The notes beneath the pieces are model-generated. The model was not told where the DNA came from. It ran no database searches and saw only the letters and a list, made by a program, of their open reading frames with translations. Made by a program: the position numbers and the translations under genes. DNA of 64,000 nt from Curtobacterium sp. MCSS17_007 (GTDB taxonomy: Bacteria > Actinomycetota > Actinomycetes > Actinomycetales > Microbacteriaceae): NCBI RefSeq assembly GCF_003234175.2, contig NZ_CP126257.1:682001-746000 (forward strand). Direction: 5' to 3'. Shown in pieces: positions 17,912 to 26,516 of the stretch; positions within the stretch are counted from its first letter, which is position 1, and every line of letters starts with the position of its first letter.

Positions 17912-18961
17912 ATGACGACGACGGACGGAACCGGCGAGACCGAGGTGCGCCGCGCCTCCAGGCCGGTCACGCTGTTCACCGGGCAGTGGGCGGACCTGCC
18001 CTTCGAGGAGGTCGCACGCCTGGCGGGCGAGTGGGGCTACGACGGGCTGGAGATCGCCTGTTGGGGTGACCACCTGGACGTCCGACGCGCCGCGACGGAC
18101 CCGGAGTACGTGGCGGACCGGAAGGCGGTCCTCGAGCGGAACGGGCTGCAGGTCTGGACGATCGCGAACCACCTGACCGGGCAGGCCGTGTGCGACGACC
18201 CGATCGACCAGCGGCACGAGGACATCCTCGCACCGCACGTGTGGGGCGACGGCGACCCCGAGGGTGTCCGGCAGCGGGCGGCCGAGGAACTGCAGTGGAC
18301 CGCCCGTGCGGCCGCGGCGCTCGGGGTGTCGACCGTCACCGGCTTCTCGGGGTCCTCGATCTGGAAGACCGTCGCCGGGTTCCCGCCGGTGCCGCCGGCG
18401 ATGATCGAGGCCGGGTACCAGGACTTCCACGACCGCTGGTCGCCGATCCTCGACGTGTTCGAGGAGGTCGGCGTGCGCTTCGCGCTCGAGGTGCACCCGT
18501 CCGAGATCGCCTACGACTACTGGACGGCTGCGCGGGCACTGGAGGTGTTCCGGGACCGGCCGTCGTTCGGGTTCAACTTCGACCCGTCGCACTTCGTGTG
18601 GCAGGACCTCGACCCCGCCGCGTTCCTGCTCGACTTCGCCGACCGGGTGTACCACGTGCACTGCAAGGAGTCGGTCAAGCAGCTCGACGGCCGCAACGGT
18701 CGACTCGGCTCCCACCTGCCGTGGGGCGACCCCCGCCGTGGGTGGGACTTCGTGTCCGCGGGGCACGGCGACGTGCCGTGGGAGCGGGTGTTCCGCGTGC
18801 TCAACCACATCGGGTACGACGGACCGACGAGCGTCGAGTGGGAGGACGCCGGCATGGACCGACTCGTCGGCGGCCCGGAGGCGCTGGCCTTCGTCCGGAA
18901 GCTCGGCACGATCGCGCCGCCCGACGCGGCCTTCGACGCCGCGTTCTCCCGCTCGCGCTGA
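17912..18961 (+). CDS. Sugar phosphate isomerase/epimerase-like TIM-barrel protein
   Basis: This 349-residue protein belongs to the xylose-isomerase-like AP-endonuclease-2 superfamily. The N-terminal barrel strand is [20 protein letters not shown], followed by [16 protein letters not shown]; metal ligands are expected in [12 protein letters not shown] (Glu), [11 protein letters not shown] (Asp/His), YHVHCKES (His) and the terminal SVEWEDAG (Glu). AGGCGAGGAAGG precedes the ATG. It closes the Gfo/Idh-ThuA-Gfo/Idh set; such trios handle keto-sugars or inositol-like compounds in many actinobacteria. The substrate is unknown. Confidence 0.84.
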   Translation: MTTTDGTGETEVRRASRPVTLFTGQWADLPFEEVARLAGEWGYDGLEIACWGDHLDVRRAATDPEYVADRKAVLERNGLQVWTIANHLTGQAVCDDPIDQRHEDILAPHVWGDGDPEGVRQRAAEELQWTARAAAALGVSTVTGFSGSSIWKTVAGFPPVPPAMIEAGYQDFHDRWSPILDVFEEVGVRFALEVHPSEIAYDYWTAARALEVFRDRPSFGFNFDPSHFVWQDLDPAAFLLDFADRVYHVHCKESVKQLDGRNGRLGSHLPWGDPRRGWDFVSAGHGDVPWERVFRVLNHIGYDGPTSVEWEDAGMDRLVGGPEALAFVRKLGTIAPPDAAFDAAFSRSR

Positions 18962-19054
18962 GCGCGCGCGCTGACCGGCGCCCACGCCGGCGCCCGCGCC
19001 CGCGACCGCGTCTGCGCCCGCGCGAGCCCCGCGCTTCCGGGCGTGCCGGGCCGG

Positions 19055-19097
19055 AACGGGCGTACCTGGCCTTCCGGAATCGCCGGGTACGCCCGGT
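19055..19097. repeat. Imperfect palindrome, repeat family B
   Basis: The segment 19055-19071 (core CGGGCGTACCTGG) pairs with 19081-19097 at 14 of 17 positions, around a loop containing TTCCGGAA. It matches the 12031-12073 element in core sequence and is likewise preceded by a TTCCGGGCGTRCC stretch. It follows the TIM-barrel gene and precedes the ROK gene. The preceding 18962-19035 is GC-rich simple sequence without a gene. Confidence 0.6.
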
Positions 19098-19169
19098 CCC
19101 GCCTCCCATCGCAGGCGTTCTGGGAAACTCCGTACGCCCCGAACCCACCACCCACCACGAGGAGGACCC

Positions 19170-20426
19170 ATGGCCCGCACGGCCACGACCACGCCCGGCA
19201 ACGTCGCGCGCGTCCTCCGCATCGTGCACGAGGGCGGTCCGGTCACCCGCGCCGAGCTCACCCGTCGGACAGGGCTGAACCGCTCGACGGTCCTGGCGCT
19301 CGTCGGGGAACTCGTCGAGCAGGGGCTCGTGCACGAGGAGCTCCCGGGCGCCGGTGCGGAACGTCCTGCCGGGGTCGGTCGGCCGAGCGCCGTCGTCCGG
19401 GCGTCGAGCGACGTCGTGGCCGCCGCGGTGACCGTCGAGATCGATGCCGTCGCGGTGGCCCTCGTCGCGCTCGACGGCACCGTGCGCGACCGCCTCGTCG
19501 AGCGCCAGCCCAGCGTCCCCGGTGCGGCCGCCGCGATCGACGCCGTCGCCCGCGTCCTCGGCACGCTGACGGAGCGCGCCGATCCGGCACTGCGGCTCGT
19601 CGGTGTCGGTGTCGCCGTGCCGGGCATCGTCCGGGTCGAGGACGGGGTCGTCCGCGACGCACCGCACCTCGGCTGGCGCGACGAGCCCTTCGCCGGGCCG
19701 CTCGCCGAGCGCCTCGGCCTGCCGGTGCGTGCGGCGAACGACGCGAACCTCGGCGCCTGGGCCGAGCGGCTCTACGGCAGTGCTCGTGGTGTCGACGACC
19801 TGGTGTACCTGAACGGTGGCGCGAGCGGCATCGGTGGCGGGATCGTCAGCGCCGGCCGACCGTTCAGCGGTGCCGACGGGTACGCGGGTGAGCTCGGCCA
19901 CACCTTCGTCGCCGCGAACGGCATCCGTTGCCACTGCGGTGCGGTGGGGTGTCTGGAGACCGAGGCCTCCCGAGGGGCGCTGACCACCGTCACCGGCACG
20001 GCGCCCGACGACCTCGACGCCCTCGCCGCCGCGCTCGCCGAGGGTCGCGACGACGTGGAGCGGGTCGTGGACCGGCAGGTGACCGCGCTCGCCACCGCGT
20101 TGCGGAACGCGATCCACACCGTCGACCCTCAGGTCGTCGTGCTCGGCGGGTTCCTCGGGGTGCTGCTCGGGCACGTCGGGGACCGCGTCGAGGACGACGT
20201 CCGTGCGCAGACGATGGCGGCGATGACGGACCGGCTCCGCATCGTGCCGGCGGAGCTCGGACGTGACGTCCTGGTACGCGGAGCCGCCGAGCTCGGGTTC
20301 GCCGACCTGCTCCGCGACGGAGCACTCCCGACCACGACCGGCGCGGCCGTCACGACTGTCGCGACCGACCCCGACCACACCACAGCCGACCGCGACGACG
20401 CGGTCGAGGAAGCGAGATCCGCATGA
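19170..20426 (+). CDS. ROK-family transcriptional regulator (XylR-like)
   Basis: This 418-residue regulator joins an N-terminal winged helix-turn-helix (about 15-55, AELTRRTGLNRSTVLALVGE) to a ROK sugar-kinase-like domain. The ROK zinc site is intact: His244 in GHTFVAANG and Cys254, Cys256 and Cys261 in CHCGAVGCLE. Such proteins are repressors that release DNA when a sugar (often xylose or glucose) binds. A CGAGGAGGA ribosome site precedes the ATG. The downstream polyol dehydrogenase overlaps its stop (ATGA), and the xylA operator at 14796 is nearby, so xylose control is the best guess, without direct proof. Confidence 0.87.
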   Translation: MARTATTTPGNVARVLRIVHEGGPVTRAELTRRTGLNRSTVLALVGELVEQGLVHEELPGAGAERPAGVGRPSAVVRASSDVVAAAVTVEIDAVAVALVALDGTVRDRLVERQPSVPGAAAAIDAVARVLGTLTERADPALRLVGVGVAVPGIVRVEDGVVRDAPHLGWRDEPFAGPLAERLGLPVRAANDANLGAWAERLYGSARGVDDLVYLNGGASGIGGGIVSAGRPFSGADGYAGELGHTFVAANGIRCHCGAVGCLETEASRGALTTVTGTAPDDLDALAAALAEGRDDVERVVDRQVTALATALRNAIHTVDPQVVVLGGFLGVLLGHVGDRVEDDVRAQTMAAMTDRLRIVPAELGRDVLVRGAAELGFADLLRDGALPTTTGAAVTTVATDPDHTTADRDDAVEEARSA

Positions 20427-21469
20427 GCACCACCCCCGACACCCAGCGCGCGAGCGTCCTGCTCGGCACCGAGGACCTGACGATCGAGGACCGCCCGGTC
20501 CCCGAGGTCGCCCCCGGCGACGTGCTCGTCCGCGTCGCCGCCGTCGGCGTGTGCGGTTCCGACGTGCACTACTACCGCCACGGCCGCATCGGCGACTTCG
20601 TCGTCGAGGAGCCCCTGGTCCTCGGCCACGAGCTCTCCGGCACGATCGCCGCCGTCGGCGAGGGCGTCGACCCCGCCCGGGTCGGCGAGCGCGTCGCCGT
20701 CGAGCCCCAGCGTCCCTGCCACCGCTGCGCGCAGTGCCTGGCCGGCCGCTACAACCTCTGCCCGCACATGCGCTTCTACGCGACGCCCCCGGTGGACGGC
20801 GCCTTCGCGGAGTACGTCACCATCGAGGCCGAGTTCGCGCACACCCTGCCCGACACCGTGTCCTTCGAGGCCGGCGCACTGCTCGAGCCGCTCTCGGTGG
20901 GCATCGCCGCGGCGCGCAAGGCCGGCATCGTCCCCGGCTCCAGCGTCCTCATCGCCGGTGCCGGACCGATCGGCGTCATCTGCGCCCAGGTCGCCCGCGC
21001 GTTCGGCGCGACGCGCGTGGTCGTCAGCGACCTCGTCCCCGAGCGCCGGGAGCGCGCGCTGTCCTTCGGCGCGACCGAGGTCGTCGACCCCGTCGCCGTC
21101 GACGTCACGTCGGACATCGTGCCGGTGGACGCGTTCATCGACGCCAGCGGTGCACCCCGTGCCGTGTCGGACGGCATCAAGGCGGTCGGACCGGCCGGTG
21201 CCGCGGTGCTCGTCGGGCTCGGCAACTCCGAGATGGTGCTGCCCGTCGAGCACATCCAGAACCTCGAGGTGACGGTCACCGGCATCTTCCGGTACACGAA
21301 CACGTGGCCGGTCGCGATCGGTCTGGTCGCGTCGGGCCAGGTCGACCTCGACGCGCTCGTCACCGGACGCTTCGGGCTCGACGAGGTCCGCGAGGCCCTC
21401 GAGAGCGACACCGACCCGGCCTCGCTCAAGTCGGTCGTCTACCCGAACGGGGTCCCCGCCGGCGAGTGA
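20423..21469 (+). CDS. Zinc-dependent polyol dehydrogenase (xylitol/sorbitol dehydrogenase-like)
   Basis: This MDR-superfamily enzyme oxidises a polyol to a ketose with NAD; xylitol to xylulose would suit the neighbourhood. The 348-residue chain has the catalytic zinc site Cys44 (VGVCGSDVHYY) with His69-Glu70 (GHE), the structural zinc cysteines 99, 102, 105 and 113, and the NAD motif GAGPIG at 179-184. The ATG overlaps the ROK stop by four bases, so expression is tied to the regulator. A hairpin 21496-21516 follows the stop. The exact polyol (xylitol, sorbitol or L-arabitol) cannot be separated by sequence alone. Confidence 0.85.
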   Translation: MSTTPDTQRASVLLGTEDLTIEDRPVPEVAPGDVLVRVAAVGVCGSDVHYYRHGRIGDFVVEEPLVLGHELSGTIAAVGEGVDPARVGERVAVEPQRPCHRCAQCLAGRYNLCPHMRFYATPPVDGAFAEYVTIEAEFAHTLPDTVSFEAGALLEPLSVGIAAARKAGIVPGSSVLIAGAGPIGVICAQVARAFGATRVVVSDLVPERRERALSFGATEVVDPVAVDVTSDIVPVDAFIDASGAPRAVSDGIKAVGPAGAAVLVGLGNSEMVLPVEHIQNLEVTVTGIFRYTNTWPVAIGLVASGQVDLDALVTGRFGLDEVREALESDTDPASLKSVVYPNGVPAGE

Positions 21470-21495
21470 CCACGCGCGCTGACGTGGGCGACGTG

Positions 21496-21560
21496 GGTCG
21501 CGCCCGTCGGGCGACCGATCGACGGACGGGAGGCGCGGTGCCGGCCCCGCCCTCCCTCGC
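21496..21560. repeat. Hairpin followed by degenerate family A repeat
   Basis: A short hairpin, GGTCGC (21496-21501) with GCGACC (21511-21516), lies 26 nt after the dehydrogenase stop and may be its terminator. It is followed by GGACGGGAGGCGCGG (21524-21538), a left arm of family A, whose right half (21545-21556) is decayed. The rest of the 283-bp gap up to 21740 shows no gene. Confidence 0.45.
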
Positions 21561-21740
21561 AGGCTCGGTCGGCGCGCCCCGCGCGACGCTGCGCGTCGCC
21601 GCCGAGCGGGGCGCGTCCGTCCGTCGCGTGGTCGTGCCAGCGGCCCGCCACCACGGCGCGCACGGTCGTGTCGATCCCGGCCGGACCGGGGCTGCGCGCG
21701 CCCGACGGAACGGCGCCACCGCCCCGACACCGCGACGCGC

Positions 21741-21746
21741 TACGGT
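21741..21746 (+). promoter_or_regulatory. -10 box of a probably leaderless MFS gene
   Basis: TACGGT ends 6 nt before the ATG at 21753, with no purine-rich ribosome site in between. The same spacing recurs at many starts in this window, which supports transcription beginning at the start codon. Confidence 0.5.
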
Positions 21747-21752
21747 TCGGCC

Positions 21753-23132
21753 ATGACCGCGACACCGGCGGCGGCAGTGCCGCAGCGCACCGACCGGCGG
21801 GCACTCGTGTCCTGGGCGCTCTGGGACTGGGGGTCCGCGGCGTTCACCGCCGTGGTCACCACGTTCGTCTTCAGCACGTACCTGGCGAGCCGGGCGTTCG
21901 TCGACCCGCAGTTGGTCGCGGCCGAGGGCTCGTCGACCGCCGCTGCGCGTGCGGTGGAGCGGGAGCTCGCGCACAACGCCGCCACCGTCTCGACGGCGCT
22001 GACCCTCGCGGGCATCGTCGTCGCGCTCGTCGCACCCGCGGTGGGCCGACTGGCCGACTCGTCCGGACACCGCCGACGGTCCGTGCTCATCGGCACGATC
22101 GGCGTCGCCCTGTCGATCGGTGCGATGGTGTTCGTCGCCCCGCAGCAGCCGTACCTGGTGCTCGGCGCGGCGCTGCTCGGCATCGGGACCATCGCCTACG
22201 AGGTCGCGACCGTCGGCTACAACGCCATGCTCGGGCAGGTGGCGTCCGGGCCGCAGACGGGCCGGGTCTCGGCGATCGGCTGGGCGGCCGGCTACTTCGG
22301 TGGGATCGTGCTGCTCGTCGTCCTGCTCCTGCTCTGCATCCAGGACTTCGGCACCCCGGGGGTCGCCGGGCTCCTGCAGCTCCCGTCCACCGTGGCGGCC
22401 GGGTCCTGGGACGTCCGCGTCGCGATCGGCATCGCCGCGGTGTGGCTCGCGGTCAGTTCGGTCCCGCTCTTCCTGACCGTGCCCGAGGCCGCACCGGACC
22501 GGTCGCGCACCGGCGGGCTGCTCGGGGCCTACCGCGACCTCGGGCGGCACGTCGCGCGGCTGTGGCGGGAGCGCCGCAACGTGCTGGTCTTCCTGCTCGC
22601 GAGTGCCGTGTTCCGCGACGGCGTCGGCGCGGTGTTCACGTTCGGCGGCATCGTCGCCGCGCAGGTGTTCGGGTTCAGCCCGTCGCAGGTCATCCTCTTC
22701 GCGATCGCGGCCAACGTGGTGGCCGGTGTCGCGACGTTCGCCTCCGGGCGGCTCGACGACCGCTTCGGCTCGCGGGCGGTCATCACGGTCTCGCTCGTCG
22801 GGCTCGCGCTCACCGGCATCGGGGTGTTCCTCATCGGGAACGCGACCGCCGGGTTCTGGGTGCTCGGGCTCACGCTGGCGATCTTCGTCGGACCGGTGCA
22901 GTCATCGTCGCGGGCGTACCTGGCGCGGCTCGCCACGCCGGGACGGGAGGGCGAGCTGTTCGGGCTCTACGCCACGACCGGGCGGGCGGCGTCGTTCCTC
23001 GCGCCGGCGCTCTTCGGCATCGCCGTGACGATCGGGGGCTCGACGCGGTTCGGGATCATCGGTGTGGTCGTGGTCCTCGTCGCGGGCCTCGTGCTCATGG
23101 CCTTCGTCAAGCGGGAGTCCGCGGCGGCGTAG
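21753..23132 (+). CDS. MFS transporter, UMF1/Atg22-like
   Basis: This is a 459-residue integral membrane protein with about 12 predicted helices. The N-terminal phrase RALVSWALWDWGSAAFTAVV and the loop GRLADSSGHRRRSVLIG are typical of the unknown-MFS (UMF1, Atg22-like) family; the paired loop in the second half is ASGRLDDRFGSRAVI. Yeast Atg22 exports amino acids from the vacuole, but bacterial members have no settled substrate. The gene stands alone between the polyol dehydrogenase and glmU, with its own -10 box. Confidence 0.84.
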   Translation: MTATPAAAVPQRTDRRALVSWALWDWGSAAFTAVVTTFVFSTYLASRAFVDPQLVAAEGSSTAAARAVERELAHNAATVSTALTLAGIVVALVAPAVGRLADSSGHRRRSVLIGTIGVALSIGAMVFVAPQQPYLVLGAALLGIGTIAYEVATVGYNAMLGQVASGPQTGRVSAIGWAAGYFGGIVLLVVLLLLCIQDFGTPGVAGLLQLPSTVAAGSWDVRVAIGIAAVWLAVSSVPLFLTVPEAAPDRSRTGGLLGAYRDLGRHVARLWRERRNVLVFLLASAVFRDGVGAVFTFGGIVAAQVFGFSPSQVILFAIAANVVAGVATFASGRLDDRFGSRAVITVSLVGLALTGIGVFLIGNATAGFWVLGLTLAIFVGPVQSSSRAYLARLATPGREGELFGLYATTGRAASFLAPALFGIAVTIGGSTRFGIIGVVVVLVAGLVLMAFVKRESAAA

Positions 23133-23197
23133 CCGTGGCGGTGCGCACCGGTACGCGCCCGCGCACCCGCTCGGACCGCATGCGCCAGGATGGGTGC

Positions 23198-24625
23198 ATG
23201 ACCGACCAGCGGATCGCCGTCGTCGTCCTCGCCGCCGGGCAGGGCACGCGCATGAAGTCGTCCACCCCGAAGGTGCTGCACCGCCTCGCCGGCCTGCCCC
23301 TCGTCGCGCACGTGCTGCGGACGGCCGCCTCGCTCGAGCCCGAGCACGTCGCCGTGGTCGTGCGGCACGAGCGGGACCGGGTCGCCGCCGAGGTCGCCGA
23401 GCGCGCCCCCGAGGCGATCGTGGTCGACCAGGACGACGTCCCCGGCACCGGTCGTGCGGTCGAGGTCGCCGTGCAGGCGCTGCCCGCCGACTTCGACGGC
23501 ACGGTCGTGGTGCTCTCCGGCGACGTCCCGCTGCTCGACGCCGTGTCGCTCCGCGCCCTGGTGAACGCCCACGTGGGCAACGCCGTGACCCTGGTCAGCG
23601 CGATCGCCGACGACCCGACCGGTCTCGGCCGCGTGGTCCGCGACGCGTCCGGCGCCTTCGTCGGCATCGTCGAGCACAAGGACGCCACCGACGAGCAGCG
23701 CACCATCACCGAGTACAACGCCGGCATCTACGCCTTCGACGTCACGCAGCTGCGTGCCGTCCTGCCGTCGCTCACCACCGCGAACGCGCAGGGCGAGAAG
23801 TACATCACCGACGCGCCGGCACTCGTGATCGAACGGGGCGGCGCGGTCGACGTCGTGACGCTCACCGACCCCTGGCTCGTGGCCGGCATCAACGACCGCG
23901 CGCAGCTCGCCGACGCCGCCCGCGAGCTGAACGCCCGCATCGTCCGCCGCCACCAGGTCGCCGGCGTCGCCGTGCAGGACCCGGCCACCACCTGGATCGA
24001 CCTCGACGTCACCATCGAGGCGGACGCCGAGATCCTCCCCGGCACGCAGCTCGTCGGCGCCACGGCCATCGCCGCCGGCGCCGTGGTCGGGCCGGACACC
24101 ACGCTGCGCGACACCGAGGTCGGTGCCGGCGCGGTGGTGAACCGGGTGGACGCGACCCTCGCCGTCATCGGGGACGGCGCCTCGGTCGGTCCCTTCGCCT
24201 ACCTGCGACCGGGCACGATCCTGGGCGAGCGGGGCAAGATCGGCACGTTCGTCGAGACGAAGAACGCCGTCATCGGCCGCGGCAGCAAGGTGCCGCACCT
24301 GTCCTACATCGGTGACGCCGAGGTCGGCGAGGACTCGAACATCGGCGCGAACACCATCACCGCGAACTACGACGGCGTGCACAAGCACCGCACCGAGGTC
24401 GGTTCGCACGTCCGCACCGGCTCGCACAACGTGTTCGTCGCCCCGGTTAGGATTGGGGACGGGGCGTACACCGGCGCGGGTACGACCGTCCGCAAGGACG
24501 TACCGGCCGGGTCGCTGGCGATCAGCTACGCCCCGCAGCGCAACACCGACGGATGGGTCGAGGAACACCGGCCCGGTTCGCCGGCGGCCGAGGCGGCTCG
24601 GCGCGCGCACGGCGAACAGATCTGA
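23198..24625 (+). CDS. glmU: Bifunctional UDP-N-acetylglucosamine pyrophosphorylase / glucosamine-1-phosphate acetyltransferase
   Basis: GlmU makes UDP-GlcNAc for peptidoglycan: the C-terminal domain acetylates glucosamine 1-phosphate and the N-terminal domain adds UMP. The 475-residue protein shows the uridylyltransferase signature LAAGQGTRMKS (11-21) with later KPVL-like STPKVLH, and a left-handed beta-helix C-terminus with hexad repeats, including GTFVETKNAVIGRGSKV and ANYDGVHKHRTEVG. The ATG at 23198 follows CAGGAT by 6 nt, so it is probably leaderless; the open frame extends upstream through the MFS gene only by chance. It precedes prs, a conserved pairing in Gram-positive bacteria. Confidence 0.96.
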   Translation: MTDQRIAVVVLAAGQGTRMKSSTPKVLHRLAGLPLVAHVLRTAASLEPEHVAVVVRHERDRVAAEVAERAPEAIVVDQDDVPGTGRAVEVAVQALPADFDGTVVVLSGDVPLLDAVSLRALVNAHVGNAVTLVSAIADDPTGLGRVVRDASGAFVGIVEHKDATDEQRTITEYNAGIYAFDVTQLRAVLPSLTTANAQGEKYITDAPALVIERGGAVDVVTLTDPWLVAGINDRAQLADAARELNARIVRRHQVAGVAVQDPATTWIDLDVTIEADAEILPGTQLVGATAIAAGAVVGPDTTLRDTEVGAGAVVNRVDATLAVIGDGASVGPFAYLRPGTILGERGKIGTFVETKNAVIGRGSKVPHLSYIGDAEVGEDSNIGANTITANYDGVHKHRTEVGSHVRTGSHNVFVAPVRIGDGAYTGAGTTVRKDVPAGSLAISYAPQRNTDGWVEEHRPGSPAAEAARRAHGEQI

Positions 24626-24680
24626 CGGCGGTCGGGTCGAACAACGAGGCCCCGAGCGGGTCAGGGAGTGAGCACCGCAC

Positions 24681-25658
24681 TTGTCCGGAATCAAGACGAC
24701 CGGCCAGAAACGACTCGTCCTCGTGTCGGGTCGGGCCCACCCGGAGCTCTCGGCACAGATCGCCGAGGAGCTCGGTGTGGACCTGGTCCCCACCGACGCA
24801 CGGACCTTTGCGAACGGTGAGCTCTACGCCCGCTTCGACGAGTCCGTGCGCGGCTGCGACGCCTTCGTCATCCAGTCGCACACCGCGCCGATCAACGAGT
24901 GGCTCATGGAGCAGCTCATCATAGTCGACGCCCTGAAGCGTGCCTCGGCGAAGCGCATCACCGTCGTGGCGCCGTTCTACCCGTACGCGCGCCAGGACAA
25001 GAAGGGCCGCGGCCGCGAGCCGATCTCGGCCCGACTCGTCGCCGACCTCTTCAAGGCGGCAGGCGCGCACCGCATCATGAGCGTCGACCTGCACGCCGCA
25101 CAGATCCAGGGCTTCTTCGACGGGCCGGTCGACCACCTGTTCGCCATGCCCGTCCTGCTCGAGCGCTTCCAGCAGATCCTCGACCCGGAGACCCTGACCG
25201 TCGTGTCGCCCGACATGGGCCGTGTGCGCGTCGCCGACATCTGGTCCGAGAAGCTCGGCGCGCCGCTCGCGATCATCCACAAGCGCCGCGACCCGCTCGT
25301 CCCGAACCAGGTCTCCGTGCACGAGATCGTCGGTGACGTCTCCGGCCGCGTGTGCCTGCTCGTCGACGACCTCATCGACACCGGGCGGACCATCGCGAAG
25401 GCGGCTGAGGCGCTCAAGGCCAACGGCGCGACCGGTGTCGTCGTCGCGGCGACCCACGCGGTGTTCTCCGACCCGGCCACCGAGCTCCTGCAGAGCGAGT
25501 TCATCGACCGCGTCGTCGTCACCGACACGCTGCCGCTGCCCGAGGAGAAGCGCTGGGACCGTCTCGAGGTCCTGCCGATCGCCCCGCTCATCGCCCGAGC
25601 GATCCACGAGGTGTTCGACGACGGGTCGGTCACGTCGATGTTCGACGGTGCTGCGTAG
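24681..25658 (+). CDS. prs: Ribose-phosphate pyrophosphokinase
   Basis: This enzyme makes PRPP from ribose 5-phosphate and ATP for nucleotide, His and Trp synthesis. The 325-residue protein has the flexible-loop region FYPYARQDKKGRGREPIS, the DLHAAQIQGFF motif (from Asp136), and the PRPP-binding loop VDDLIDTGRT (228-237). The chosen start is TTG 24681, giving MSGIKTTGQKRLVLVSGRAH; GGGAGTG lies about 10 nt upstream and no better start is in frame. The gene follows glmU after 55 nt and is probably cotranscribed with it. Confidence 0.95.
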   Translation: MSGIKTTGQKRLVLVSGRAHPELSAQIAEELGVDLVPTDARTFANGELYARFDESVRGCDAFVIQSHTAPINEWLMEQLIIVDALKRASAKRITVVAPFYPYARQDKKGRGREPISARLVADLFKAAGAHRIMSVDLHAAQIQGFFDGPVDHLFAMPVLLERFQQILDPETLTVVSPDMGRVRVADIWSEKLGAPLAIIHKRRDPLVPNQVSVHEIVGDVSGRVCLLVDDLIDTGRTIAKAAEALKANGATGVVVAATHAVFSDPATELLQSEFIDRVVVTDTLPLPEEKRWDRLEVLPIAPLIARAIHEVFDDGSVTSMFDGAA

Positions 25659-25704
25659 CCGGACCGGTCGCCCGTCGGGCGTGACCCGGCAGGCGGGCTG
25701 AGCC

Positions 25705-26490
25705 GTGCCTCCCGTCCACCCGGCGCGCGCCGCCCTGGCTGCTCGTCTGCGATCCGCGGGCAGTGTGTTCGCCGAGGACGAGGCGGACCTGCTGCTCGAG
25801 GCGGGCGACGGTGACCCCGTGAAGCTGCGCGGCCTGGTGCAGCGCCGGCTCGCCGGCGAGCCGCTCGAGGTCGTGCTCGGCTGGGCCGCGTTCGACGGGC
25901 ACCGCGTCCGGGTCGCACCGGGCGTGTTCGTCCCGCGCACCCGGACCACGGTCGTCGTCGAGCAGGCTGCGCGACGTCTGCAGCGCTACGACCGGGTCGT
26001 CGACCTGTGCTGCGGGGTCGGCGCGATCTCGGTGGCGTTGCTCGGCCGCGTCGGTGCGCTCGACCTGGTCGCCGCCGACATCGACCCGGACGCCGTCGAC
26101 GTCGCGGCGGAGAACATCGGCGACCGGGGCATCGTCGTCCTGGGTGACCTCTTCGCACCGCTGCCCGAGCGGTTCCGCGGCGTGGTCGACGTCATCGCGG
26201 TGAACGCGCCGTACGTGCCGTCGGACGCGCTGGCGACCATGCCGACCGAGGCGCGGGAGCACGAGCGGCTCGTCGCGTTGGACGGTGGACCGGACGGGCT
26301 CGACGTGCACCGTCGCGTGGCCTCGGGAGCGGGGGAGTGGCTGTGCCCGGGCGGCGCGGTCGTCATCGAGGTGTCGTCGGCGCAGGCGCCGGTGTCCGCT
26401 GCGGCGTTCGAGGGTGCCGGGTTCATCGTGACCGTGGAGTCCGACGAGCAGGTCGAGGGCTCCTGCATCGTCGCGGAGCTGCCCGCCTGA
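25705..26490 (+). CDS. Putative protein N5-glutamine methyltransferase (PrmC/HemK-like)
   Basis: This SAM-dependent methyltransferase has 261 residues, shorter than true PrmC. The substrate-binding N-terminal helical part (1-85) precedes the Rossmann core with motif I VVDLCCGVGAISVALLG and the acidic post-I AADIDPDAVDVA. The catalytic tetrapeptide reads NAPY (in VIAVNAPYVPSD) instead of NPPY of PrmC, a variation I recall in a sister subfamily annotated as putative glutamine methyltransferases. The start GTG 25705 lies within a partial family A repeat (GTGCCTCCCGTCC). It follows prs by 46 nt. The methylation target is unknown. Confidence 0.75.
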   Translation: MPPVHPARAALAARLRSAGSVFAEDEADLLLEAGDGDPVKLRGLVQRRLAGEPLEVVLGWAAFDGHRVRVAPGVFVPRTRTTVVVEQAARRLQRYDRVVDLCCGVGAISVALLGRVGALDLVAADIDPDAVDVAAENIGDRGIVVLGDLFAPLPERFRGVVDVIAVNAPYVPSDALATMPTEAREHERLVALDGGPDGLDVHRRVASGAGEWLCPGGAVVIEVSSAQAPVSAAAFEGAGFIVTVESDEQVEGSCIVAELPA

Positions 26491-26516
26491 CGCCCGGGCC
26501 GCGGTACCGTCACGGC

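Noticed and set aside
21470-23197. A tRNA gene near glmU, as found in some actinobacteria
   Set aside because: No cloverleaf-compatible sequence or CCA-type end was recognised here or elsewhere in the window by reading; a tRNA scan would settle it.
21668-24625. A single 985-codon frame that would fuse an upstream protein to glmU
   Set aside because: The upstream part is an out-of-frame reading of the MFS gene; GlmU homology begins exactly at ATG 23198, which has a properly spaced -10 box.
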